Below are positions 44,742 through 55,263 of a stretch of DNA of 64,000 nt, one piece after another; within the stretch, counting starts at the first letter, position 1, and the number at the start of each line of letters is the position of its first letter. Made by a program: the position numbers and the translations under genes. The notes beneath the pieces were generated by a model. It was not told the origin of the DNA. It did no database searches and was given only the letters and a program-made list of their open reading frames with translations. This DNA is from Fomes fomentarius (lineage: Eukaryota > Basidiomycota > Agaricomycetes > Polyporales > Polyporaceae), in contig JABYQN010000013.1 in assembly GCA_022606135.1 (NCBI GenBank), forward strand, positions 912,150 through 976,149. The letters are read 5' to 3'.

Positions 44742-46290
44742 ATGTCACCTTCATCCAATGTTAAACAGCTATTTAAGTTAACTGTCCCTGACAGCAACCT
44801 AGAGCTGCTCCACAAGAAGCTCAAACTTGTACAGTCTCCTGATGAGCTCGAGGGCATAGGATGGGACTACAGCACCCTGCTTGCAGATATCAAGAGTCTT
44901 GTCATGTACTGGAAGGACAAGTATGACTGGTGCAAGGTGGAGGCCAGAATAAATGAGCTACCCATGTTCATGTGTGACATTGACATCACCAGCTTTGGGA
45001 CTCTCAGCATTCACTACATCCACCAAAAAAGCAAGGTGGAAAATGCAATCCTGCTCCTCTTTGTTCATGGATGTAAGACTTGTGTGCAAAAACAATGCAT
45101 ATATAGGCTGACATGTAGAGTGCATTCCTCAGGAAGTTGCTCCCACTGATGACAGTGAGCTCCCCAGACCACCTGAGCTTTCATGTAGTTTTGCCTTGAG
45201 CCTCCCAGGATACAGCTTTTCTGAGACTCCCAAAAACTGGGTTTCAAATGGCCACAATATGCTGAGGTAAGGCAGTGTCCAATGTCCCTGATGACTGATG
45301 CAGAGTCAATTAATCTCACAGCTTGCTCCTGGATGCAGTTATTCAACAAGCTGATGTTGGCGCTCAGATATAATGAGTGCGGTATGCCATCATGATTTGC
45401 TAATATAGTCCAACAATTTACTGATGCTACCGTTGGGTATAGTATATCAAGGTGAGGACTGGGGACATATTTCTTGTATCCTGGAGCTGAGTCTGTCTCT
45501 TCTCAAAGACTTCATGCTGACCTATGTCCTTTTTAGCTTGGCCCCCATGCTGTGACTCACTATGGCCACAAACACATTAAGGTGTGGCATTCCAACATCC
45601 CCTTGTATGTCTCTGAGTCAAAGGACCTGCTTCACAGTACTATCGTGCTCACTGTGATCTTAGCACTGGTGGCCCACCTTCATTCTTCAAACATCTGCTA
45701 GTCTTCCTGAAAATGTTCCTTCTGCTGTTCAGGAAGGCCAAGTTGGAGGGCTTGAAGATGACCCAGCACTTCGACCTCATGGGTTCTGGTTACAACCATC
45801 AACAATCGACCTGTCCTCAGATCCTTGTGTATGGTCTCAGTGACTCACCTGTTCTGCTCTTGGCCTGGATCTATGAGAAGTTGGTTGGCTGGATAACTAT
45901 CTGTGGGAGGAGGATGAAGGTACTGTGATGCATTCAGGTTGTCTCTCTCTCCCACATTGACAACAGCTCTGAGCCCTTCTTTAGTTCTTGAATGGTTCTC
46001 CATCTACTGGTTCTCCCATGACAGTCCTGGAGAGTCCACACACATTTATTACCAGATGAGCAAGGGCAACACCAGGAGCATGTTTGATGGTTTTGTGTGG
46101 CAGTCCATCCCACTGGGAGTCTTCTACTTCCCAGGGGAGATTGTCCATCTCCCTAGGTCATGTGTCATGCACTTTCAACTCTCTGCTCATGATGCTGACA
46201 GTTTCTCCCATTGGTCAGGTGGAAGCACACACTGGGCAAGGCTGTATTCATATCAGAACACACCAAGGGCCGTGAGGTGGACAACTTAGA
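44742..46290 (+). pseudogene. epoxide hydrolase, decayed full-length copy
   Basis: Collinear with the intact gene at 18626-20273. Exon 1 ([20 protein letters not shown]) is open to LLFVHG. Exon 2 has lost the HGWPG continuation and a block after it. Exon 4 has GEDWG in place of GGDWG. Exon 5 retains LWRKAKLEGLKMTQHFDLMG-like sequence with new stops. Exons 6-7 end in a truncated tail near 46290, without the catalytic His. Amino-acid changes are dominated by Arg to Cys/Gln/His, Thr to Met, Pro to Ser/Leu, Gly to Ser and Glu to Lys, as expected from C-to-T on either strand. Confidence 0.85.
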
Positions 46291-46375
46291 CTCAGAGATT
46301 CTGAGAGAAGTTCAAGTACAACTTGAACTTGAAGGTGCCCAGAGACATGTACCTTCATGACAGGCTATGGTGTGC

Positions 46376-46802
46376 GGGAAGTCCAAGGATTGTTTTCGTG
46401 TTTCGAGAACCTTGCTTCCATGGGAGCATTCTCACACTGCCACAAAGGTGCTAAAGTCTCTCTCCTCAGGCACCTGTTTGGAGGGTTGCTCATGAATGAG
46501 AGACTTGAGAGTGAGTACATACCTCCTGCAGCAAGTACTTATTGAGGATCTACAGAGTCTATTACGCTCTGGAAAACACCTCTGGAGGTGGAATTGACAC
46601 GAGTGCCTATCACTTGATCTCCAGCAGCCCTGAGATTAGATAACAAACACTTGATAATCTCAACAGATAAGATCTCCAGTGATGAGCAACCCTCCAAACA
46701 GGTGCCTGAGGAGAGAGACTTTAGTGCCTTTGTGGCAGTGTGAGAATGCCCCCACGGAAGTGAGGTTCTCAAAACACAAAAACAATCCTCAGACTTCCTG
46801 CA
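46376..46802. repeat. about 120-bp inverted repeat with 186-bp spacer
   Basis: The segment 46376-46496 is an imperfect inverse copy of 46683-46802 (for example GCACCTGTTTGGAGGGTTGC and its complement). The left arm lies in an open plus-strand frame and the right arm in an open minus-strand frame with the same peptides (SMGAFSHCHKGAK and PWGHSHTATKALK, in different frames). No terminal motif or target duplication identifies it as a transposon. Confidence 0.7.
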
Positions 46803-47505
46803 CACTGTAGACAGGCACTGACTGAGAAACAGCCGCCAGAAATTGTAGGATAAACCCAGTCGAATGTGGCCTGCAGCAGAGATTCAGGGTGTATATCATG
46901 CCAGATTTTAGTTTTCATTCTCTTGGAATTTTAATGTGATTATCAGCGGCAACAAAGGAGAGATTACAGAGAGTCATTTTTGGCACAAAGATAGGCTTCT
47001 GATGGGTCACATTTGGTACAACTGGTAATCAGACCCATAGAATATCAGCTAACATGAGGTAAGGAAGTCTTAAAACATCATATAGGTGACCTGTATCCAT
47101 AATTATCATGTGCCATAAAGGTGACATTTGGGAGGGCTCCTTTGCAGCCCTTCGGTAGGTTTCCTTTCTCATCCATTCTAGGTTGCATGTTATCTCACTC
47201 CTGAGGTTTCCTTTTGGGCTGACTGAAAACTTACACAAATATCCTGCAAATGAGACCTTTGAGGGACTCAGAAATGTTGGCTATATCTTCGCCAAAGGCC
47301 ACATTCGACTGGGTTTATCCTGCAATTTCTGTAAGCCATTTCCCGGTCAGCACCTGTTGTGCTTGCCACAGATGCCGAGGGATACCGGCCCAGGTGACAA
47401 GCTACCAAATGGGCAGTCAACGAACTTCAAGTTGAGTCCCACACGCCTCCGTCGCTGCTCAATTCTTCTCCTCTTCGTTGAACATGCCATTCTTGGATCG
47501 TCCAG
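46803..47505. other. no gene seen
   Basis: AT-richer intergenic sequence with a weak open frame at 47183-47521. From about 47506 the sequence matches the promoter region of the small gene at 21556 onward. Confidence 0.4.
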
Positions 47506-48034
47506 TATCTGCATCAACTAACCAGAGTGCACTCTACAAGAATATTGACCAAGTTTTGCTCGTGCTGGAGTCTAGATGTTGCTAATGAGACCCCTAAAGT
47601 TGTTGGTCTGAATCCCAATCCCAACTCTCTCTGCCACAGGCCGCATATTACCTACTTGCCATTCCCGTCTGCAGCATATAAGATGGTTTGATCCCATACT
47701 TACCCCTCACCTCCTCTTGCCCTCATCCACTGCTGTGCAGTCGTTTGCCAACGCCTTCAGAACCTTCAACTTGAATATAGTACGCCTTTCCTATTCTTTC
47801 CTCATATCTTCCTTCTCGCCCTTGGCCAAGTGCCTTCCTAGGACTCCCAGCGGCCGTCGCTTCATCCAGCTTCACTTCAACATCAAGCCTCGTGTCCTCA
47901 CGGAGCACAAGCATTGGACAGCGGGCCATTCAACCAAAGTTGGTGAGTACTCTATCGCTGCTCAATGCTCACTCCTTAGCAGCTGCTCACCACACTGCAG
48001 TGACCCCAGAGACAGAGAAAATCAAGGTCGCGGT
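47506..48034 (+). pseudogene. duplicate of the small basic-protein gene, 5' part
   Basis: Matches 21556-22070, including the TATA-like element and the intron with GTGAGT. The start codon equivalent to 21854 is ATA here (47814), so this copy lacks its normal start; an upstream ATG at 47717 is in an open frame. It is interrupted at 48034 by the gypsy element; the gene resumes at 54181. Confidence 0.7.
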
Positions 48035-48302
48035 TGTGATACGGCGACACTCGGCTACGCGTGACTAAGCATGGCTATGAGCGGAAAATGCACCAAGTCG
48101 AAGCTGGAGGCTTCTCCGAGCTTGACTGGTCATTTTTATATTAGGAACTTCTTATTAAATACATGCGCATCATTCGTGTATCTACAGCAGGTTCCAGCAC
48201 GAATCAGAAAGGCGCGAAAAGAGTGAAACTAGCGTACAGATGGCAACGGGCGCGCAAGCGCGGAGTTCGAAAATAGATACCAAAACGGGAATGTTCGTAA
48301 CA
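48035..48302 (-). repeat. 3' LTR of the gypsy element
   Basis: 268 bp; starts (plus) TGTGATACGG and ends GTTCGTAACA. It differs from 53913-54180 at only a handful of positions, indicating a recent insertion. Confidence 0.93.
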
Positions 48303-48343
48303 TCACCCCCCCTCAGGTTCGCGTCCATGCGGAACGTCATAGC

Positions 48344-51300
48344 TCAGCCACCCTCCGACTTCTCATGCTCTTTCGGACGCGCAAGTATCGAAACCACCCG
48401 CACCTCGTCTGGGTATGGTTCTAGTCCCGCGTCCTTCCGTCGCTGTTGCCACCTCGCGAAGACCGCCTGCCATCTATCCCAACTATCCCATTCGTTCTCA
48501 TATCGGTGCTTGGACTGGAGGAGACGTGCTCGAGCTTGGGGGACGCCTATTCGCTTCGACCGATGCCGCGGCTGGATTCTGATGGTAGGCATGCGCGGCG
48601 CTGTCGGATTCTTGGCGTTAAAAGCGTCCAGGAGGGCCTTACTTTCCGTTTTCAGTCGACCACGCGTCTCCCAGGTCGCATCGGATCACGGCCGGTTCTT
48701 CCATTTGACAAGATAGGTGAGTTTCCCCTGCTTAACCTTTGAGTCCAGAATTTCTTCCGGTTCGTCCCCTGTCGCAAGTACGTTGGGGACAGACCGTTCA
48801 ACTTTCTGATTAGGGAACTCGGGGTCGTTTGCCGGAGTAAGTAGCACCTCGTTGAAGACGGGGTGGATCGCCCTCCATCCTTTCAGAAGCTTCAGCTTGT
48901 AGGCACTGGCGCCGACCTTCGACGCGATCTGGAAGGGCCCATATCGCTTGTCGTCGAGCTTCTTGCTCGAGCGCTCGGTAGTGATGTTAAACGAATCCAG
49001 GTACACCCAGTCCCCGGGCTTGTACTCCCGCGCTTCCTTCTGGTGCTTATCATACTGGCGCTTCATTGCCTCCTTAGCCAGGGTCAACGCAGCACCTGCC
49101 TCCTCCTGTATCCGCTTCATCCATGCTGCATATTGCTCTGCTGATTCTGTCTTGACCTCCTTTGCAGTCTCTACTCCCGTAAACGGATCCCTTCCATGCG
49201 TCATGAAGAACGGGGAGTAGCCGGTGCCTGAATGTACCCGCGTTCGGTAAGAGAACGATGCAAGCGGGAGCCACTCCGGCCAGTCCGTTTGCCAGTGATT
49301 AATGAAGATCCGTAAGTAGTTCTCCACTTCCTGATTCAGGCATTCGGTCTGTCCGTCCGTTTGCGGGTGATACACGGTGCTCGGATTCCCTTGAATCCCG
49401 AGCTTCCGGTAAAGATCGCAGATCGTGTTGGAGACAAAGATAGAGCCTCGGTCGGAGAAGATACGGCGTGGGATCCCGTGCTGTGAGAGGACGTGTTTGA
49501 CGAGCAGATTAGCCCATCCCTCTGAGCTCAACTCGTCTGTGGTGGGGATAGCAATGTAATCCTTAGATTTCAGGTCTATTATCATAAGGATGGCATTGTG
49601 ACCCTGCGCATTTGGCAGATGCGTGATCATGTCGACAGAGATGTACTCATAGTTGTACTCCGGTACTGGGTTGGGATGTAATGGAGCTGCCCTCGGCTGA
49701 CGATCTATTTTGGTGCGCTGACAAATTGAACATCCTTTCACGTAGGTCTGCACGTCACGTCTGATGGCCGGCCACCAATACGAGCGCTGGATAAGCTCCT
49801 GAGTCTTGGCACGTCCTGGGTGTCCCGCCACGATGGAATCGTGATGTGATGCGATGATGCGTCCTCAGAGCGCCTTGTCCGGCGGCACGACAATCCTCCC
49901 CCTCCGATAGATCAGACCGTCCTCGGTCAAATACTCCCGGTCTCCTGCCGCAAGCTTGTTTCGCACGGAATTCTCCACCAATTCCCCAAACTCCCGAATC
50001 CCCATCAACAGCTGTTCAGCTCCGTCTACCAGCGCCCGAAACCACTCCGGTCGTAGGACTACTGTTTCCTCCCCCTCCGTACTTCCCTCGTTGTGATCCA
50101 CGCGGCGCGGAAGTGCATCTGCCTTTCCCATTGACGAACCCGGGCGGTGTTGTAGCGTAAAGCGATAGTTCTGTAATTCCACTACCCAGCGCGCTTGCCG
50201 CGGGTTTAGCTTTTGCGGACGTCGGAAATATTCGAGATTCTTATGAGCAGAGTGAATTTCGAATGGCTGCCGTGCCCCCATCAGGAAATGCCTCCATTCA
50301 TCGAGCGCTGTCATGACGGCTAACATCTCCCGATTGTAAATCTCGTAGTTCCGTTCCGCTGGAGTCAGTGCACGTGAGAGGTATGCAATTGTCCGCCACT
50401 TCCCGTCCTGATTCTGTGCGAGTTCTGCCCCAACAGCATAGTTTGATGCATCACATTGAACTCGGAAAGGATCTTGATCATTTGGTATCGCAAGTACAGG
50501 CGCTGTAGTCATTGCCTCCTTGAGCCGTGTGAACGCCTCCTGCTGTTCCTGGCCCCACTGCCACTCCACTTGGCCGGTGAGCCGGTTGAGCGGAGCCGCG
50601 ATCTTCGAAAAATCTCGGATAAACCGGCGATAGAAGTTCGCGAACCCGAGGAAGCTCTGCACCTCCTTTTTGCACGTGGGAATTGGCCACTCCGTTACTC
50701 CAGCAACCTTTGCAGGGTCCATTTTTACCACGCCATGATTAATAATGTGACCCAAGTATTCCGTCTCGGTTGTCTCGAACTCGCACTTCTCGGGCTTGCA
50801 TGTAAGCTTATTCTCACGCAGGATCTGCAACACTTGGCGGACAATTTGCCGATGTTCCGCCAGCGTTTCAGTGAAGATTAAGATGTCATCTAGATAGACG
50901 ATCACCTTCCCACGCAGAATCAAGTCCCGGAATAGGTCGTTCATCATCATCTGGAACATCGCAGGGCTGTTCGATAGTCCGAAGAACATGACAAGGGGTT
51001 CGAATAGCCCTCGATTCGTCAGAAACGCGGCTTTCTCCTCATCTCCCTCTCTCATCCTGACATTATTGTAGCCCCATCTGATATCCATCTTCATATAATA
51101 CTGCGCCCCTTTTAGCTTGTCAAATAGCTCAGAAATAAGCGGCAATGGGTACTTATTTTTCTTGGTAAGCGCATTCAACTTCCGATAGTCCTGGACTGGA
51201 CGGAGTTTGCCATCCTTCTTTTTGACGAAGAAGAAGGGCGCTCCCCACGGGGACTTAGATGGGTGTATCCGTCCAGTCCGTAAATTGTCCTCAAGGAAGT

Positions 51301-52399
51301 CATCTAACGCCTGTTGCTGTTCCACTGTCATGGGGTACACCTTGCTGCACTGTGGCTGCGCTCCAGGCGTCAGCTCAATGACGTGATCATACGGCCGGTG
51401 TTCCGGTAACTCATCAAAGGTGGCTTCTGCGAAGACGTCATCGTAATCACGATACTGCTCAGGCACCATCTCCTCAAATGAGCGCTCGGCCTTGGCGCGG
51501 CTTTGCTCAATCGCAATCTCCATTGCCACAGAGCTCTTGGCTCGGAGCTTAGCGGCTCGCAGCCGCTTGCCTCGCTGATGTAAGTATGATTGCGTGTGCA
51601 GCATGAAGATCTGCTCCCCCTCTCCTAGTACTCGCTCGCAGGTGCTGGGGCAGCGATTGAATTCAATGACCTTGCGGCGCCAGTCTATGGAAGGGTTGTG
51701 ATGCGATATCCACTCGTATCCCAGGAAAATGTCCGATTTCCCCAAATCTGTCACCAAAAACGTCATCGTCTCCCGGTGATCCCCGATGCTGACTCTTAGG
51801 CGTGCGTAATGCGTGATGCTTCCGCCTGAGTTGACCGTGCCATCGGCATTGTAGACTGGAACGGGCGTGTCTAGGGCCACAATCTCGACCCTGTGTCTCC
51901 TTACGAAGTCTTGGTGCACGCAAGAGCCGGTGCTCCCACTGTCCAACAATGCTTCCACATCCACTCTCTTCCCCGTTTCTGGTACTTCAATGACTACTGG
52001 TACGTCCATCTGTCTGCGGGTTCCTCGTGCTCTAACTACTTTGAATAGCTTTGGTCCTTCTCTAGTAATACTATAAGTAGGGGTACTATCTACTGTGGCA
52101 ATTTTTTGGCTCGCCGCATTCAAGTCTTTTATGTTTTTTTTGGCTTTTTCCTTTTTGGCTTTTTTATCGGTTTTGTGCGTGTTTTTATTAATAATATTGG
52201 GTTCTGAATGGAGGATAACTGGTACATTGTCATTATATAATTGTTGGGAAAGGTCAAAAATAGATAAACTATCACTCTTCGGTTCTTCTACGTCAAGTAG
52301 TGCATATCGATTGTGTCTAGGGTCAGAACGTTGTGCGGTTACGCCGACCCGAATCCAAAACCCGCCTGTTTGAACGACTCTGGGTCCTCCACTGCCCAT
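48344..52399 (-). CDS. gypsy pol: protease, RT, RNase H, integrase, chromodomain (two premature TGA)
   Basis: This is the -1 frame relative to gag. Protease motif LLDSGSTG lies near residue 152. The RT runs from GAPFFFVKKKDGKLRPVQDY to YLDD at residues 502-505. RNase H (CDASNYAVGAELAQ, EIYNREMLAVMTAL) follows at about 640-760. A TGA at 49865-49867 interrupts before the integrase zinc region (SYWWPAIRRDV ... CSICQRTK). The integrase core has the acidic triad in ISVDMITHLP, IFSDRGSIF and GQTECLNQ, and it ends with a chromodomain (EEILDSKVKQGKLTYLVKWK) cut by a TGA at 48686-48688. The frame then continues (ATWETRGRLKTES) to a stop at 48344. Chromodomains can direct integration to modified chromatin. 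Confidence 0.93.
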
Positions 52400-53421
52400 T
52401 TCCGTACATTCTCACGGAAGCCATCCTCTTCCCACATAGCGCGCGCCTTCTGTGGTGCTGCTGGCTGCGTGGTAGCTGCTGGAGCACCCGCTGCACAGTA
52501 TATAACATGCCATGTATTACTGCAGCCGGGCGCTGCGTCGCCTCTCCTCCTCCCGCAACTATAGCATACTCGCGCGGCTCCCGCGCGGTCTAGATCCATT
52601 GGCTGTCCCCTTCCTCCATATACGGTACCTGTTCCATCGTTTCGGGTCTGGGCAACGGCGGGCGCCGGCACACGATTCTCGGCAACCACCGGAACCCTTG
52701 GTGGCAGTGGCGGTCTGGACTGTACTTGGGGCCGGGCCTGTGGGGTGTGTGCCTGAAGTGCTAGGGGTTGTGCCCACGCGTCGTCAAGGAGGATGACGCG
52801 CGTCTTCCACTTGTCGTAGGTAGCTGGGAGCGGCGTGTTGCAATAGATGGAATCCAGATACCTGGGGTTAATGCCTCATTTGACCCACTCCAGCGCGAAG
52901 CAGTCCGCAGTCGTGTACCCCGCCTGCATGAGGAGCTTCTCGAACTCCTGGAAGAACTCCGTTGCAGGCCTCCGATCCTGTCGGAGGTGCTCGAGCTTAT
53001 CAAGGGCTTGGCCCTCAGCAAGTCGGTCCGTGAACGCCTGATCGAGATCCTGCCACACCTCATCGACGGTGATGTTCCACGTTCCGTTGGCTGAATTGAA
53101 ATGTAGGTCGGTGTATGCGTTGACCCACTGGTTGATGCGCTCCCCGTGGATTTTGGACATGAGAAAAGTGATAATTTGATGACGGTTGGCGGCTGCTCGA
53201 GTGGACATGTACCGTGCGATCTGACTCTTCCATGTCCTGTATTTAGACTTATCCCCGTCGAACGTGAGTGGGGACTCTGGTTTGAGTTTCTGATCGCTCT
53301 GTATCGGCTGCCATTGATTGACGATCCTATCGAGGAAGCTCTCGAACTGCTGTTCCGTCATCATGATCGGTTGCGTCATATTGGGTGGCGTGTCGGATCG
53401 GACCGAATCCGTAGATAACAA
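52339..53421 (-). CDS. gypsy gag (one premature TGA)
   Basis: Starts MLSTDSVRSDTPPN at 53421. The central part (SPLTFDGDKSKYRTWKSQIA, FLMSKIHGERINQWVN, EVWQDLDQAFTDR) is a retrotransposon gag domain. A TGA at 52876-52878 interrupts it, followed in the same frame by GINPRYLDSIYCNTPLP, a Pro-rich linker and a Cys-rich VCYSCGRRRGDAAPGC region that resembles a zinc knuckle. Gag ends at TAA 52339-52341. Pol overlaps in the -1 frame across the slippery site at 52357-52363. Confidence 0.88.
52357..52363 (-). promoter_or_regulatory. -1 ribosomal slippery heptamer between gag and pol
   Basis: Minus-strand G GGT TTT in gag codon phase (Ala-Gly-Phe codons), 15 bases before the gag stop codon. This is an X XXY YYZ heptamer (GGGTTTT). 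A -1 slip there converts gag reading into the pol frame (next codons TGG ATT CGG), so one event yields the Gag-Pol fusion. The downstream structure was not evaluated. Confidence 0.7.
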
Positions 53422-53912
53422 TATGGCCTGGGTGTGTCGGTAGGTATGGAAGGAAATGGTGATGTCACTTCTTTGGGATCTCCGATCAAATCCTCATGCA
53501 GCCGTAGGCCGTACCCCCGTATCACTGCGATTAGATAAGATCTTCGAAACATTTGATCCGGACGTCGGTTCCTCGAGGTCTCAACCCCTCGCAGGAAACG
53601 TAAGTAAGAAGTAATAACTATGTACTGAGTAGGACGGGGGACCTCCACGCGTTTGCGCAATTGTGAGCCGCCCTCAGTGACCGGGTCAGGGTATGAGGCA
53701 CGCCGGCAAAAAGCGACCGAACCTGGGTTTCCCACAGGATTTACCGAGATGCCCAAAAGTTCGCAGTGACGGTAGCGGCCGTGTAGATACAAGCCAGTCG
53801 CGGCTGTACTAGGGAACGGTGCGTATAGATGGTAAGGTAGTTCCGCTAAACCCTGCGGTCTGGGTGTGGGGTAATCCGCTTGTCCCTGCGGTCCGGGAAG
53901 GTAGCTTCGACT
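53422..53912 (-). other. gypsy leader
   Basis: Non-coding leader between the 5' LTR and gag. The bases next to the LTR (minus, AGTCGAAGCTACC) should hold the primer-binding site, but I cannot assign the tRNA. Confidence 0.5.
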
Positions 53913-54180
53913 TATGATACGGCGACACTCGGCTACGCATGACTAAGCACGGCTATGAGCGGAAAATGCACCAAGTCGAAGCTGGAGGCTTCTCCGAGCT
54001 TGACTGGTCATTTTTATATTAGGAACTTCTTATTAAATACATGCGCATCATTCGTGTATCTACAGCAGGTTCCAGCACGAATCAGAAAGGCGCGAAAAGA
54101 GTGAAACTAGCGTACAGACGGCAACGGGCGCGCAAGCGCGGAGTTCAAAAATAGATACCAAAACGGGAATGTTCGTAACA
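53913..54180 (-). repeat. 5' LTR of the gypsy element
   Basis: 268 bp. Its plus-strand start is TATGATACGG instead of TGTGATACGG. Confidence 0.93.
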
Positions 54181-54705
54181 GGTTGCAGGGAAGAATGCGA
54201 CGGTCGACATCCCGGTAGAAGATGCGCACAAGTCGGACAAGGATTTGAGGGAGCCGGCCAGACATGACGCTGGGGAGCTAGGTACGTATGCTGGCGATCA
54301 ACACAGTGCAGCTCCCCGCACTGGCAAATGCCATGCCGGAGAGGATGAGGAGGAAGAGGAGGAAGAGGTCCTTCCGAGGAGTGTGAACACTGAAGAAGCT
54401 CAAGACCTCAATGTCGACCGTGGCCGGGGACAAGCGCCGCGCCTCCAAGTCTGACGACCTGGATGACCTGGACGACATCTGCCGGCCTGTCAAGAAGCTC
54501 AAGATTGCCCAGGGTGTGGTGGAGAGCAAGACAAAGCAGGTACGTTGGTGCTCTTCAGGAGGGGAAGTGGCTGCCCCTCCCTGCGGTGCATTGCCTTCTC
54601 CTCTAGCCCACCCGCCAAGCACGACTCTGATGCAAAGCCTCGAGGAAAAACTGGGATTAGCCAAGTGGATGACCTTAGGCGGCGAAGATGATATGGAGGC
54701 GGTTA

Positions 54706-55263
54706 CAGCCTCTTGCATATAAAATGACAATTTCGTGATTTTCGTCACTTTGTTTGTCCCGAGCAAACAACTCCTAATATGGTAAGCAATCTCCGATCGG
54801 GCAGCGGGCGCTTCATGCTCCTCGATGTTCAGTTGCACAAGCATATCGTCTGCAGGGCTCACCACGACTATGTACCTCCTGAAGACATTTCCCAGCGTGT
54901 TGATTGCAACACCAGAACCATCTACAGGCTTTTTCGTCGATACAACCATACTGATACAGTCTTGCCACCACCAAGCCCCTCGCATACTCACGAGAGTTGG
55001 CAGCTTCTATGAGATGCACCGAACTTCAGGCCCCCCCAATTCTGGACCACGTAGTCTCATGACCAGATGAGTAGTTGACGATATAAGCATAGAGAATGAG
55101 CACACCGTGTTCAAATATAACCCCGATATAATCACGACGACGATGAGGCCGAGGCAAAGCACCCGCTGCTCGATCGGAGATTGATTACCATATTAGGGAG
55201 TTGCTTGTTCGGGACAAACAAAGAGACGAAAATCAAAATTGTCATTCTATATGCAAGAGGCTG
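54706..55263. mobile_element. Tc1/mariner-like element, non-autonomous, 558 bp
   Basis: Terminal inverted repeats over 100 bp long start CAGCCTCTTGCATATA at the left and the complement at the right. TA flanks both ends (54704-54705 and 55264-55265). The homologous site at 22560-22561 has a single TA and no insert, proving the boundaries. Inside, the frame at 54779-55012 holds HHDYVPPEDISQRVDCNTRT followed by IYRLFRRYNHTDTVLPP, which looks like the DNA-binding helix-turn-helix of Tc1/mariner transposases. The catalytic DDE/D domain is absent. It is thus a MITE-like deletion derivative. Confidence 0.88.
54779..55012 (+). CDS. transposase N-terminal DNA-binding remnant
   Basis: 77 codons, beginning in the inverted repeat. 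The EDISQRV...RTIYRLF pattern matches the helix-turn-helix that lets Tc1/mariner transposases bind their ends. It could encode only a DNA-binding fragment. Whether it is expressed is unknown. Confidence 0.45.
   Translation: MVSNLRSGSGRFMLLDVQLHKHIVCRAHHDYVPPEDISQRVDCNTRTIYRLFRRYNHTDTVLPPPSPSHTHESWQLL

Larger units (their letters stand above)
48035..54180 (-). mobile_element. Ty3/gypsy LTR retrotransposon, chromovirus, 6.1 kb
   Basis: Two 268-bp LTRs (48035-48302, 53913-54180), nearly identical, with TG...CA ends (one TG has become TA). The minus-strand order gag, protease, RT, RNase H, integrase, chromodomain defines a Ty3/gypsy chromovirus. A purine tract (CTGAGGGGGGGTGA, minus) precedes the 3' LTR. 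It sits inside the second exon of the duplicated small gene. The flanking bases share only GGT (gcggt and ggttg), so the target duplication is imperfect. Three premature TGA stops, each explicable as CGA to TGA, are the only coding lesions seen. Confidence 0.95.

Noticed and set aside
50456..50881. 141-codon plus-strand frame
   Set aside because: Antisense of the gypsy reverse transcriptase, which is well supported by motifs.
48030..54185. Clear 5-bp target duplication for the gypsy element
   Set aside because: The flanks are gcggt and ggttg; only GGT is shared, so I do not claim a perfect duplication.
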